Positions 9,813-18,579 of a stretch of DNA of 35,824 nucleotides are shown here, piece by piece. Numbering within the stretch: the first letter of the stretch is position 1; every line of letters starts with the position of its first letter. The translations under genes and the position numbers were made by a program. Location: the NCBI GenBank assembly GCA_943788635.1, contig CALSRA010000052.1:1-35824 (forward strand), written 5' to 3'. Below the pieces are notes generated by a model, which was not told the DNA's origin, made no database searches, and saw only the letters and a program-made list of their open reading frames with translations. Source of the DNA: an uncultured Alphaproteobacteria bacterium. Lineage in GTDB: Bacteria > Pseudomonadota > Alphaproteobacteria > UBA8366 > GCA-2717185.

Positions 9813-10835
9813 ATGTCGAACGGTTCTGCAAACGCCGTGATATTCGGTTGTGCCGGCCTGGAACTGTCCGCCGATGAGCGCGCGTTCTTCCGCGATGCCG
9901 ATCCGCTGGGCTTTATTTTGTTCGCCCGCAATGTTGAAACACCCGAACAGGTTCGCGCTCTTGTGGCCGATCTGCGGGATGCGGTGGGCCGGGAATCTGC
10001 TTTTGTCCTGATCGATCAGGAAGGCGGCCGGGTTGCGCGGCTCAGGCCGCCCCATTGGCGCGCGGCACCACCGGCGGGTCGGATTGGGGCGCTGTATGGC
10101 AGAGATGAAGCCGCGGGCCTCGAAGCGGCTCATCTGAATGCAAGGCTGCTGGCGGATGAATTGCATGATCTGGGGATCGATGTCGATTGCGCCCCGGTTC
10201 TCGATCTGCTGCTGCCGGGGGCCCATGACATTATCGGTGACCGCGCGTTCGGTGCTGATCCCGATGCCGTGGCGGCACTGGGGCGGGCGGCCTGCGAGGG
10301 CTTCATGTCCGGCGGGGTAATGCCGGTGATCAAGCATGTGCCGGGACATGGCCGTGCCCTGCAGGACAGTCACAAGGCGTTGCCGATTGTCGCAACCGGG
10401 CTGGATGAACTGGATCGGACCGACTTTGCGCCCTTCCGGGCGCTGTCGGATATGCCGGCGGCGATGACGGCGCATGTCGTCTATAGCGCAATCGACCCCG
10501 ATGCGGCCGCCACGGTCTCCCCGACAGCGATTGACGACATCATTCGCAAGCGGATCGGCTTCGATGGATTGCTGATCAGCGACGACCTGTCGATGGAAGC
10601 GCTGCAAGGCAGTCTTGGAAGCCGCGCCGCCGCCGCGCGTCGGGCCGGTTGCGATATCGTCCTGCACTGCAATGGCGTTATGGGTGAAATGCAGCAGGTC
10701 GTCGCCGAATGTGCCCCGCTGTCGCCTGATTGCGACCGGCGGGTTCAGGCTGCCCGTGCCCGCCTGGTAAGGACACCGGCGCCGCAGGACATGGTGCAGC
10801 GCCTGGCGACCTTGCTGGCGGAAACCGCTTCGTGA
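9813..10835 (+). CDS. nagZ: Beta-N-acetylhexosaminidase NagZ
   Basis: A 340-residue GH3-family enzyme that removes N-acetylglucosamine from muropeptides during cell-wall recycling in the cytoplasm. Visible signatures are LGFILFARN, VLIDQEGGRVARLRPP, the catalytic loop KHVPGHGRALQDSHKALP (with the His and Asp of the NagZ loop), TAHVVYSAID, and the nucleophile segment LLISDDLSMEAL. The ATG at 9813 is preferred because CAGGG lies about six bases upstream; the ATG at 9810 would add one Met. An upstream in-frame start at 9750 would lie inside the SPOR gene and encodes unrelated residues. The TGA overlaps the GTG of the next gene by four bases. The product may influence beta-lactamase induction if an AmpR system exists elsewhere; none is in the window. 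Confidence 0.95.
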   Translation: MSNGSANAVIFGCAGLELSADERAFFRDADPLGFILFARNVETPEQVRALVADLRDAVGRESAFVLIDQEGGRVARLRPPHWRAAPPAGRIGALYGRDEAAGLEAAHLNARLLADELHDLGIDVDCAPVLDLLLPGAHDIIGDRAFGADPDAVAALGRAACEGFMSGGVMPVIKHVPGHGRALQDSHKALPIVATGLDELDRTDFAPFRALSDMPAAMTAHVVYSAIDPDAAATVSPTAIDDIIRKRIGFDGLLISDDLSMEALQGSLGSRAAAARRAGCDIVLHCNGVMGEMQQVVAECAPLSPDCDRRVQAARARLVRTPAPQDMVQRLATLLAETAS

Positions 10836-11521
10836 GCAATTGGCAGGATATCGCCTTCATTGCCTCGGTCTGGATCATCCCGGTCCTGCTGGCGATCACC
10901 CTGCACGAAGCGGCGCATGGCTGGGCCGCATGGAAGCTTGGTGACGATACGGCGAAGGCGCTTGGCCGCGTCAGTTTCAACCCGTTGCGGCATATCGACC
11001 GGTTCGGGACAATCATCCTGCCGGCGATGCTGTTGCTTTTGCGCGCGCCGTTCCTGTTCGGCTGGGCCAAGCCCGTACCGGTAAATTTCAGCAGGTTGCG
11101 GGATCCGCGCCGGGGGATGGTGCTGGTCGCCGCCGCAGGGCCCGGCGCCAATATCCTGCTGGCATTCATATCCGCATTGTTGCTGCATGTGTCGCCACTG
11201 TTGCCGCAATTCGCGGAATTGTGGTTTGCGGCAAATCTGGTCAATTCGATCAAACTGAATCTCATTCTGGCGGTATTTAATATGCTGCCGCTACCGCCGC
11301 TGGATGGGGGCCGGGTCGCCGTCGGCCTGTTGCCGGATGTACTGGCGCGGCCGCTGGCACGGCTGGAACGCTACGGGATGTTCATCCTGATCGGTCTGAT
11401 TTTTCTGTTGCCCATGCTGGGCCGCCAGGTGGGGCTGGACATCGACCTTTTCACGTGGCTGGTCGCGGGGCCGGTCGCCTTTCTGACGGAGGTCATTGCG
11501 ATGGCCGCCGGCATTCATTAG
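10832..11521 (+). CDS. Site-2 protease family (M50) membrane metalloprotease
   Basis: A 229-residue intramembrane zinc protease. The zinc site is clear: ITLHEAAHGWAAWKLG near residues 21-36 gives HExxH, and NMLPLPPLDGGRV near residue 150 supplies the third ligand (Asp) in the usual LDGG form. Several spans surround these, and there is no PDZ domain, so it belongs to the compact, PDZ-free M50 group rather than RseP. The start is a GTG that overlaps the nagZ stop as GTGA, giving MSNWQDIAF; the longer open frame from 10730 lies within nagZ and is not needed. Substrates are unknown; such proteases usually cut membrane-spanning regulators or clear signal-peptide remnants. It sits between nagZ and scpA in a tightly packed run. 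Confidence 0.9.
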   Translation: MSNWQDIAFIASVWIIPVLLAITLHEAAHGWAAWKLGDDTAKALGRVSFNPLRHIDRFGTIILPAMLLLLRAPFLFGWAKPVPVNFSRLRDPRRGMVLVAAAGPGANILLAFISALLLHVSPLLPQFAELWFAANLVNSIKLNLILAVFNMLPLPPLDGGRVAVGLLPDVLARPLARLERYGMFILIGLIFLLPMLGRQVGLDIDLFTWLVAGPVAFLTEVIAMAAGIH

Positions 11522-11529
11522 GAAGGCTT

Positions 11530-12348
11530 ATGGCCGACGAACCGACATCCGATTCCGGGCAGGAACCTTTCGAGAGCGATCGCCCGGATTACCTTGCCCA
11601 GATCGATGACAGCCTTGTTCTGGAACTGGACGGGTTTGCCGGACCGATCGATCTGCTGCTGGCATTGGCGCGGGACCGCAAGGTCGATATCACCAAGATC
11701 TCCATCCTGGCGCTGGCGGAACAGTATCTGGCCTTTATCACGCGGGCGCGGGAGTTGCGGCTTGAGGTTGCGGCGGATTACCTCGTCATGGCGGCCTGGC
11801 TGGCATACCTGAAGTCGCGCCTGCTGCTGCCGCATTCAGACGACAAGGACGAACCGTCCGGCGCCGAACTGGCGGCGCGGCTGGCCTTCCAGCTGCAACG
11901 GCTGGAAGCCATGCGGAATGCATCCGAGCAATTGATGCAGTTGCCGCAGCTCGGCCAGGAGTTTTTTGCGCGCGGTGAGCCTGATCAGGTCGTCACGGAT
12001 ACGACCACTGTCTTCAGCGCAACGCTTTTCGATTTGCTGTCTGTTTACGGCATGATCAAGCAGCGCGGTGAATCTTCCGTTCTGCATATCGCGCCGATGA
12101 ACCTGTACTCGATGGACGACGCGCTGGTCCGGCTCAGCACGCTTATCGGCAAGGTTCCCGACTGGACGGTTCTGTCGAGTTTCCTGCCGGATGCAACGGA
12201 AGACGAACTGGTTACGCGGTCCGCCGTTGCCTCGACTTTCGCCGCCAGCCTGGAACTGACCAAACAGGGTAAAGTGCAGCTCAGTCAGTCCGGCTCTTTC
12301 GAACCGATTTTCCTGCGTACACGAAAAGAAGAATCTGAGAATGGATAG
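11530..12348 (+). CDS. scpA: Segregation and condensation protein A
   Basis: A 272-residue kleisin subunit of the SMC-ScpAB condensin that bridges the Smc head domains and organises the chromosome. Typical segments are LELDGFAGPIDLLLALARDRKVDITKISILALAEQYL, where the N-terminal domain binds the Smc neck, then MAAWLAYLKSRLLLP, followed by a variable linker and a C-terminal winged helix. I chose the ATG at 11530, which has GGAAGG just upstream; the longer frame from 11455 runs inside the protease gene. The gene begins 8 bp after the protease stop and overlaps scpB by 8 bp, as expected for the conserved scpAB pair. No anomaly was seen. Confidence 0.95.
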   Translation: MADEPTSDSGQEPFESDRPDYLAQIDDSLVLELDGFAGPIDLLLALARDRKVDITKISILALAEQYLAFITRARELRLEVAADYLVMAAWLAYLKSRLLLPHSDDKDEPSGAELAARLAFQLQRLEAMRNASEQLMQLPQLGQEFFARGEPDQVVTDTTTVFSATLFDLLSVYGMIKQRGESSVLHIAPMNLYSMDDALVRLSTLIGKVPDWTVLSSFLPDATEDELVTRSAVASTFAASLELTKQGKVQLSQSGSFEPIFLRTRKEESENG

Positions 12349-12997
12349 GTTTGAACTAATGCGCCTGATCGAGGCGATACTGTTTGGATCGACAGAGCCG
12401 CTGTCTGTCCGTGAGCTTACCGAGCGCATGCCGGAGGGCGCCGATATCGTCGGCCTGTTGACCGAACTGCAGGAACAATACGCCAATCGCGGCGTGCACC
12501 TGGTCGAACTGGGCACGCGCTGGGCGTTCCGGACGGCAGCGGACCTTGGCCCCCATTTGCAGTTGAAGCGGGTCGTAAAGCGCAAGATGTCGCGCGCGGC
12601 GCTCGAAGTTCTCGCGATTGTCGCCTACCACCAGCCGGTAACGCGGGCCGAAATCGAGGAAATTCGCGGTGTCGCGACCAGTCGCGGGACCCTGGATATC
12701 CTGCTGGAGGCAAGCTGGATCCGGCCACGCGGTCGCCGGCGGACACCGGGACGGCCTGTTACATGGGGGGTCTCGGAGGCCTTCCTGGATCATTTCGGGC
12801 TGGAAAGCATCGACGCGCTGCCGGGCATTTCCGAATTGAAGGCGGCGGGCCTGTTGGAACGGCGGCCGGGCCTTGGCCTGTTGTCGGCCTTTGCCGATGA
12901 AGAAGATGGCGGTGATCCGGAGCCGTCGCCCGAAGACCTGGAAGAAGATTCCTATGAAGGCGTCGAGGGTGATGACGACATACCGCTTGATGACTGA
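12341..12997 (+). CDS. scpB: Segregation and condensation protein B
   Basis: A 218-residue partner of ScpA in the condensin complex, made of two winged-helix domains. Diagnostic segments are LIEAILFGSTEPLSVREL at the N-terminus, AALEVLAIVAYHQPVTRAEIEEIRGV in the middle, and GRPVTWGVSEAFLDHFGLESIDALP near residue 150. The last 35 or so residues are strongly acidic (EDPxxEDLEEDSYEG type), a disordered tail commonly found in alphaproteobacterial ScpB. The start lies within the last codons of scpA, favouring coupled translation. Confident assignment from motifs and neighbour. Confidence 0.95.
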   Translation: MDRFELMRLIEAILFGSTEPLSVRELTERMPEGADIVGLLTELQEQYANRGVHLVELGTRWAFRTAADLGPHLQLKRVVKRKMSRAALEVLAIVAYHQPVTRAEIEEIRGVATSRGTLDILLEASWIRPRGRRRTPGRPVTWGVSEAFLDHFGLESIDALPGISELKAAGLLERRPGLGLLSAFADEEDGGDPEPSPEDLEEDSYEGVEGDDDIPLDD

Positions 12998-13026
12998 AAC
13001 GCGACCCGGATGCAGGTGACCTTGCG

Positions 13027-14103
13027 GTGAATGAGACGGCAGTCATAACGCTTGAAGGCGTCTGTCACGCCTATGATGCGGTGGTCGCTGTTGACGATCT
13101 GGCATTGTCTGTCCCGGCCGGGGAGGTGGTCTGCCTGCTGGGGCCGTCCGGCTGCGGCAAGACCACGGTCTTGCGCATCGTTGCCGGGCTGGAGCGCCTG
13201 CAAAAAGGGCGGGTGTTGCTGAATGGCGCGGTTGCGGCAGATGGCTCGCATGAAGTGCCGCCCGAACGGCGGAATGTCGGGTTTCTGTTCCAGGACTACG
13301 CGCTGTTTCCTCATTTGACGGTGGCGGAAAACGTCGGCTTTGGCCTGCAGGCGCTTGCGGCAGGCGAACGAAAGGCGCGGGTCGCCGAAGCATTGGAATT
13401 GGTCGTCATGGCCGATTACGCGGCGCGTTATCCGCATGAATTGTCCGGTGGCCAGCAGCAGCGGGTGGCGCTGGCCCGCTCGCTGGCGCCAAAACCGCAA
13501 CTGGTCCTGCTGGACGAGCCCTTTTCCGGGTTGGATGCCCGGATGCGGGATCAGGTTCGCGATCACACGCTGCACGCGCTCAAGCAAAGTGGCGCGGCGG
13601 CGCTGATGGTGACCCATGACGCCGAAGAGGCAATGTTCATGGGGGACCGGATCGCCGTCATGCGGCAGGGGCGTCTGGTCCAGTTCGGAGCGCCGGTTGA
13701 GCTGTATTGCCGTCCAAGCGACGCTTTTGTGGCCGAATTCTTCGGCGAGGTAAATCACCTTACGGGAACCGTGCACGATAAAAAAGTGACGACGCCCTTC
13801 GGCGAATTGTCGGCGGAAGGCCTGCAGGAAGGCGCCGTCGCCGATATCCTGATCCGGCCGGAAGCGCTACAACTGGGCCCTATTCATGAAGGATTGGACC
13901 CGAAAAGGGCCGTTCGGGTGATTGCCGCGCGGATGCTGGGCCGCACCAGCCTGATCCATTTGTGCATTGGCTGGCCGGATGAAAGTGTTCTGCATCTGCA
14001 TGCCCGGATGCCGGGACGCTTCCTGCCACCGGAAAATACGATGCTGTCGGTGGAACTGGATCATACGCAGGCCTTTGTATTTCCCGCCGAACCCCCACAT
14101 TGA
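13027..14103 (+). CDS. ABC transporter ATP-binding protein, ferric-iron/spermidine type
   Basis: A 358-residue nucleotide-binding subunit of an importer. Walker A is GPSGCGKTT near residue 40, the Q-loop is FLFQDYALFPHLTVAENVGFGL, the signature is LSGGQQQRVALARS, Walker B is LVLLDEPFSGLDARMRD, and the switch His is in VTHDAEEAMFMGD. A TOBE-like C-terminal domain follows (about 240-350). Overall it resembles the FbpC/PotA class used for ferric iron, polyamines or similar substrates. The start is GTG, with GCAGGTGA upstream. No permease or binding protein is in the window, so the substrate cannot be named and its partners must be encoded elsewhere. It interrupts the usual order between scpB and tatA, and a gap of about 107 bp separates it from tatA. 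Confidence 0.9.
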   Translation: MNETAVITLEGVCHAYDAVVAVDDLALSVPAGEVVCLLGPSGCGKTTVLRIVAGLERLQKGRVLLNGAVAADGSHEVPPERRNVGFLFQDYALFPHLTVAENVGFGLQALAAGERKARVAEALELVVMADYAARYPHELSGGQQQRVALARSLAPKPQLVLLDEPFSGLDARMRDQVRDHTLHALKQSGAAALMVTHDAEEAMFMGDRIAVMRQGRLVQFGAPVELYCRPSDAFVAEFFGEVNHLTGTVHDKKVTTPFGELSAEGLQEGAVADILIRPEALQLGPIHEGLDPKRAVRVIAARMLGRTSLIHLCIGWPDESVLHLHARMPGRFLPPENTMLSVELDHTQAFVFPAEPPH

Positions 14104-14210
14104 TAGTGCCAGGAAATTCGGTTCGGACGTTGCGATTACCCGACGTTTTCTGTAATGATCCACGCAAGGTCTGGGCGCGAAGCCTTTGCCAGCATTGAAG
14201 GAAGAGAGAT

Positions 14211-14462
14211 ATGGGCGCTTTTAGTATCTGGCACTGGCTGATCGTACTAGTCATCGCGCTGGTACTCTTCGGTGGGAAGGGCAAGATTTCGAGCCTGATG
14301 GGCGACTTTGGCAAGGGTCTGAAATCGTTCAAGAAGAACATCAAGGATGAAAACGGCAAGGCGTCTGACGATGGGGCTCAGTCCCTGGAAGCCGACCCAC
14401 CGGCAGCGGTCACACGTGACAGCGTCGAGTCCGAAAAAGAATCCAAATCGGCGTCATCCTGA
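14211..14462 (+). CDS. tatA: Sec-independent translocase subunit TatA
   Basis: An 83-residue single-span protein that forms the pore or membrane-weakening oligomer of the twin-arginine export system. It has a short periplasmic N-terminus, a hydrophobic span ([17 protein letters not shown]), the FGxxK hinge, and an amphipathic helix beginning [16 protein letters not shown], followed by a charged disordered tail. The order tatA, tatB, tatC and the spacings (49 and 5 bp) indicate one operon. The start has GGAAGAGAG upstream. TatE-like paralogues are conceivable, but the position before tatB fixes it as TatA. Confidence 0.95.
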   Translation: MGAFSIWHWLIVLVIALVLFGGKGKISSLMGDFGKGLKSFKKNIKDENGKASDDGAQSLEADPPAAVTRDSVESEKESKSASS

Positions 14463-14511
14463 CGCGAATTTCCGTGTCATGGCAGCGCTTTGGGGCTGAC
14501 AGTGTCTGAAT

Positions 14512-14919
14512 ATGCTTGATGTCGGCTGGCAGGAACTCTTTCTGATCGCAGTCGTCACGATTATCGTGGTCGGCCCGAAAGAGATTCCGCGCGTTCTGCG
14601 CACGGTGACGCTCTGGGTGCGCAAGATCAAGGGCATGGCCCGCGAGTTCCAGAACAGTGTCGAGGATCTGGCGCGCGAAACCGAACTGGACGATATCAAG
14701 AAGGAACTGGAGCAGGCGAAGGATTTCGACCTCGAGCGCGATATCGAGGATGCGATTGATCCGACGGGCGAATTCTCCAATTCGATCCATGATATCGGGG
14801 CGTCAGTCAATGCGCCGGATAGCGGACCCACCGCGGCGCCGAAGCCCGTTGCGAAGCCGGAAATTGCAGAAGAAAACAACATGCTTTCGGACGACGCGCC
14901 GAAAAAAACGGTGGAATAG
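14512..14919 (+). CDS. tatB: Sec-independent translocase subunit TatB
   Basis: A 135-residue protein that, with TatC, forms the receptor for twin-arginine signal peptides. The N-terminal segment MLDVGWQELFLIAVVTIIVVGPKEIP shows the glutamate in the span and the GPKxxP hinge typical of TatB, followed by a long charged amphipathic helix (VLRTVTLWVRKIKGMAREFQ and onwards) and a low-complexity tail. No strong Shine-Dalgarno sequence precedes the ATG, so it may depend on coupling with tatA. The neighbour order supports the assignment over TatA. Confidence 0.95.
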   Translation: MLDVGWQELFLIAVVTIIVVGPKEIPRVLRTVTLWVRKIKGMAREFQNSVEDLARETELDDIKKELEQAKDFDLERDIEDAIDPTGEFSNSIHDIGASVNAPDSGPTAAPKPVAKPEIAEENNMLSDDAPKKTVE

Positions 14920-14924
14920 CAGGG

Positions 14925-15761
14925 ATGACGGACACGGATTCCGACGCTGGCAGCAAGATGCCGCTGCTCGAACATCTGGTCGAACTGCGTCGGCGGCTTA
15001 TGTGGTCGGTTGTTGCTTTCGTCGCCTGTTTCATCATTGCCTTTTATTTCGCCAGTCCGGTGTTCAATTTCATTGCCCAGCCCCTGGTGGATTTGTGGGC
15101 GGAAGAAGGGCAGACCGGGCGGTTTATTTACACAGCGGTGCAGGAAAAATTCGTCACCGATCTGAAAATCGGGTTTTTTGTCGGGGCCTTCTTCGCGTTT
15201 CCGATGATCGCCATTCAGGTCTGGTTGTTCGTCGCACCGGGCCTGTACAAGAATGAAAAGCGCGCGTTTCTGCCCTTTCTGATTGCGACGCCGGTCCTGT
15301 TCTTTGTTGGTAGCGCCTTCGTCTATTATTTCGTACTGCCGCCGGCCTGGAGCTTCTTTGCCGATTACCAGCAGGCCGCCGAAGGCACCAATGCCGCGAT
15401 CGTGCTGGAACCGAAGGTCGATCAGTATCTGTCCTTTGTCGTACGGCTGATTTTCGCTTTCGGGATAAGCTTCGAATTGCCGGTCATTCTGACCCTGCTG
15501 GCCCGTATCGGGATCATTTCAACAGTTGGAATGCGCAAGAACCGACGCTACGCCATCCTGATCGCCTTCGTCGTGGCGGCCATCCTGACCCCGCCTGATC
15601 CGATCAGTCAGCTTGGTCTCGCGATCCCGATCATTCTGCTCTACGAAATCTCGATCCTGTGCGCGCAACTGGTCGAGAAGCGTCGCGCGGCGGAAGCGGC
15701 GAAAGAAGCCGAGGATGACCCCGATGACGACTCCGCCGGTGACGACGAAGTGCCCGCCTGA
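14925..15761 (+). CDS. tatC: Sec-independent translocase subunit TatC
   Basis: A 278-residue six-span membrane protein that recognises the twin-arginine signal peptide. Landmarks are MPLLEHLVELRRRL at the cytoplasmic N-terminus, with the conserved Glu used for RR binding, then EKFVTDLKIGFFVGAFFAFP, FLPFLIATPVLFFVGSAFVYY, FGISFELPVILTLLARIGI and ILTPPDPISQ. The tail of about 30 residues is acidic and predicted disordered. It begins 5 bp after tatB. A terminator-like structure is not obvious in the 84 bp before serS. Confidence 0.97.
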   Translation: MTDTDSDAGSKMPLLEHLVELRRRLMWSVVAFVACFIIAFYFASPVFNFIAQPLVDLWAEEGQTGRFIYTAVQEKFVTDLKIGFFVGAFFAFPMIAIQVWLFVAPGLYKNEKRAFLPFLIATPVLFFVGSAFVYYFVLPPAWSFFADYQQAAEGTNAAIVLEPKVDQYLSFVVRLIFAFGISFELPVILTLLARIGIISTVGMRKNRRYAILIAFVVAAILTPPDPISQLGLAIPIILLYEISILCAQLVEKRRAAEAAKEAEDDPDDDSAGDDEVPA

Positions 15762-15845
15762 CGGCTTGAATCTCAATGCGTTATGACCGGTGGACGGGGT
15801 AGCGGCGCTTGACCTATAAACGCGCATCAATCGATTGAGGGTCCG

Positions 15846-17135
15846 ATGCACGATTTACGCTTCATTCGCCAGTCACCGGAAGAATTTGACCGGGGATTGG
15901 CCCGACGTGGTCTCGCCGCAATGTCGCCGCAGATACTCGCGCTGGATGCGAAGCGCCGGGCGACGCAGACAGCGCTGCAGGACATGCTGCAGCGGCGCAA
16001 CGAGGCCTCTAAACAGGTCGGACTGGCGAAGCGCAATGGCGATGATGCCGACGCGCTGATCACCGAGGTCCAGTCGCTCAAGGACAAGATCGCCGCCGAC
16101 GAGGAATCCGCAAAATCATTGGAAGCGGAACTGACCGGGATCCTGGAAGGGTTGCCGAACCTGCCGGCGGATGATGTGCCCGAAGGCGGGGGCGAGGATG
16201 ACAATGTTGAAATTCGCCAGGTCGGCACAAAGCCGGCGTTTGATTTCGAGGCGCGCGAGCATTTCGATATCGGCGAAACACTGGGGCTGATGGATTTTGA
16301 AGGCGCGGCAGCACTGTCCGGTGCGCGCTTTGTCGTGCTGCGGGGCGCGCTGGCGCGGCTGGAACGGGCGCTTGGCAATTTCATGGTCGATCTGCACACG
16401 GGTGAGAACGGCTTCGCTGAGGTTTCGCCGCCGGTGCTGGTGCGCTCGGAAGCCCTGTACGGGACCGGGCAATTGCCGAAATTCGCTGAAGACCTGTACC
16501 GGACGGAGGATGATTATTGGCTGATCCCGACCGCCGAAGTGCCGCTGACCAACCTGTCCAGCGGTGCTATCTATGACGCCGGGGATCTGCCGCAGCGCCT
16601 GACCGCCTGGACCCAGTGTTTCCGTTCGGAGGCAGGGGCCGCGGGCAAGGATACCCGGGGCATGCTGCGCCAGCATCAGTTCGGCAAGGTTGAGATGGTT
16701 TGCGTCACGCATCCCGATGAATCCGATGCGGAACTGGAACGCATGACCGGTTGCGCCGAGGAAGTGCTGAAACGGCTGGAGGTTCCCTACCGGGTCGTGA
16801 CGCTGTGCACCGGCGATATGGGCTTTGGCGCGCGCAAGACCTACGATATCGAAGCGTGGTTGCCGGGGCAGGGGATGTATCGCGAAATTTCGAGCTGCTC
16901 CAACTGCGGCGAATTCCAGGCGCGGCGCATGAACGCCCGATTCCGCACCAAGGGCGAAAAGGGCACGCGGTTCGTCAATACCCTGAACGGGTCGGGGCTG
17001 GCGATCGGGCGGACCCTGATTGCGGTGCTGGAAAACGGGCAGAATGCCGACGGAACGGTGACGGTTCCCGAGGTATTGCGCCCCTATATGGGCGGGCTTG
17101 AACGCATCGAACCGGTGAAAGGAACCGGAAAATGA
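15846..17135 (+). CDS. serS: Serine--tRNA ligase
   Basis: A class II synthetase of 429 residues. The N-terminal long coiled coil (about 30-100) that grips the tRNA-Ser variable arm is visible as charged heptads around [23 protein letters not shown]. Motif 2 is [22 protein letters not shown], shared with the family, and motif 3 is [19 protein letters not shown]. The ATG at 15846 has GAGGG five bases away. A perfect 12-bp palindrome TCAATCGATTGA ends at 15839, just upstream of the start; it overlaps the leader and could matter for expression, but this is weak. The stop overlaps the start of surE as ATGA. Confidence 0.97.
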   Translation: MHDLRFIRQSPEEFDRGLARRGLAAMSPQILALDAKRRATQTALQDMLQRRNEASKQVGLAKRNGDDADALITEVQSLKDKIAADEESAKSLEAELTGILEGLPNLPADDVPEGGGEDDNVEIRQVGTKPAFDFEAREHFDIGETLGLMDFEGAAALSGARFVVLRGALARLERALGNFMVDLHTGENGFAEVSPPVLVRSEALYGTGQLPKFAEDLYRTEDDYWLIPTAEVPLTNLSSGAIYDAGDLPQRLTAWTQCFRSEAGAAGKDTRGMLRQHQFGKVEMVCVTHPDESDAELERMTGCAEEVLKRLEVPYRVVTLCTGDMGFGARKTYDIEAWLPGQGMYREISSCSNCGEFQARRMNARFRTKGEKGTRFVNTLNGSGLAIGRTLIAVLENGQNADGTVTVPEVLRPYMGGLERIEPVKGTGK

Positions 17136-17908
17136 CGGATACGGGATTTTCGCCGACACGGATTCTTGTCGTCAACGATGACGGAATCAATGCGCCGGGC
17201 CTGAAGGTACTGGAGCGGATCGCGAAATCCCTGGCCGACGATGTCTGGGTCGTCGCCCCGGAAACCGAGCAAAGCGGCGCCGGCCACTCGCTGACGCTGA
17301 CTCAGCCGCTGCGGCTGCGCAAGCTGTCCCGCAAGCGCTATGCGCTGACCGGCAGCCCGACGGATTGCGTGCTGTTCTCGGTCTGTGAACTGATGAAGGA
17401 CTCACCGCCGGATCTGGTCCTGTCCGGGGTCAACCGGGGTGCCAATGTCGGCGACGACGTGACCTATTCCGGCACCATTGCCGGGGCGATGGAAGCGACG
17501 ATCCTGGAAATTCCCGCCATCGCGCTGAGCCAGCAGACGAATTCGGAAAAGATCGCCTACTGGCCGACGGTCGAGGCCTTCGCGCCTGGTGTCATCCGCC
17601 AGCTTGTCGAGGCGGGCTGGTCGTCCGAGGTGCTGATGAATGTCAATTTCCCCGACTGCAAACCCGAAGATGTGGCCGGTGTGCGCGTCGTGGCGCAGGG
17701 ACGGCGCAAGGCCGGGTATGAAATCCGCGAGCTGCAGGACCCGCGCAAGCTGACCTATTACTGGATCGGTCAGGCGGTAAACCGGAAAATCCGCGCGGGG
17801 AACACCGATTATCAGGCGCTGGACCGTCAGGAAATCTCGATCACGCCGCTGCACATGAACCTGACGCATCAGGGCGCGCTGCGGAACCTCAAGAAATACT
17901 TTCCATGA
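17132..17908 (+). CDS. surE: 5'/3'-nucleotidase SurE
   Basis: A 258-residue metal-dependent survival phosphatase that dephosphorylates nucleoside monophosphates and short polyphosphates. The metal site is visible as [13 protein letters not shown] (Asp-Asp pair), [29 protein letters not shown] (Asn ligand) and AMEA. It starts at an ATGA overlap with serS and ends in an ATGA overlap with pcm, so serS-surE-pcm are likely translated together. The surE-pcm-lipoprotein order is conserved widely in proteobacteria and is linked to stationary-phase survival and protein repair. Confidence 0.96.
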   Translation: MTDTGFSPTRILVVNDDGINAPGLKVLERIAKSLADDVWVVAPETEQSGAGHSLTLTQPLRLRKLSRKRYALTGSPTDCVLFSVCELMKDSPPDLVLSGVNRGANVGDDVTYSGTIAGAMEATILEIPAIALSQQTNSEKIAYWPTVEAFAPGVIRQLVEAGWSSEVLMNVNFPDCKPEDVAGVRVVAQGRRKAGYEIRELQDPRKLTYYWIGQAVNRKIRAGNTDYQALDRQEISITPLHMNLTHQGALRNLKKYFP

Positions 17909-18567
17909 TAGCGGCGGCGAAAAAGATTCGGTTCATCCTGAACCTGCGGCAGAGCGGCATCATCGATACGACCTTGCTGTCGGCGATGGAAAACGTGCCG
18001 CGCGAAATGTTCGTGCCGGAAGCGTTCCGCGACCGCGCCTACGAGGATACGGCACTGCCCATCGGCTACGGCCAGACGATCAGCCGGCCCCGGATCGTTG
18101 CGCAGATGATCGAGGCGCTGGACGTGCATGACCGGGTAAAAATACTCGAAGTCGGCACCGGGTCGGGATACCAGACGGCGGTGTTGTCGCATCTGTGTCG
18201 CCGGGTTTACACAATCGAGCGCCACCGGGACCTGTTGCGGTCTGCGGAGCAGCAATTCACGACACTGGATCGCCGCAACATCACGACACGGGCCGGTGAC
18301 GGTTGGCGCGGCTGGCCGGAACAGGCGCCATTCAGCCACATCATCGTCAGCGCCGCCGCACCCGATATTCCGCCGGTCCTGGTCGATCAATTGGATACCG
18401 GCGGGGTCATGGTCCTGCCGGTCGGCGATGAACGCCAGGAACAGCGTATCCTGCGCGTCGTACGGACCGAAGACGGTTTCGAAGAACAGGATCGCGGCCC
18501 TGTCCGTTTCCTGCCGCTGGTTGAAGGCATGCCCGCGGCGGCGACCCGCCAGGCGGAGTCGGGTTAG
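17905..18567 (+). CDS. pcm: Protein-L-isoaspartate O-methyltransferase
   Basis: A 220-residue SAM-dependent enzyme that methylates L-isoaspartyl residues in aged proteins and so starts their repair. Landmarks are VPREMFVPEAFRDRAYEDTALPIGYGQTISRP, the glycine-rich SAM motif LEVGTGSGYQTAVLSHL, and PFSHIIVSAAAPDIPPVLVDQL. It overlaps surE by four bases. The N-terminus is short but consistent with bacterial Pcm. Length, motifs and neighbour agree. Confidence 0.95.
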   Translation: MIAAAKKIRFILNLRQSGIIDTTLLSAMENVPREMFVPEAFRDRAYEDTALPIGYGQTISRPRIVAQMIEALDVHDRVKILEVGTGSGYQTAVLSHLCRRVYTIERHRDLLRSAEQQFTTLDRRNITTRAGDGWRGWPEQAPFSHIIVSAAAPDIPPVLVDQLDTGGVMVLPVGDERQEQRILRVVRTEDGFEEQDRGPVRFLPLVEGMPAAATRQAESG

Positions 18568-18579
18568 GGGGCGGGCTGC

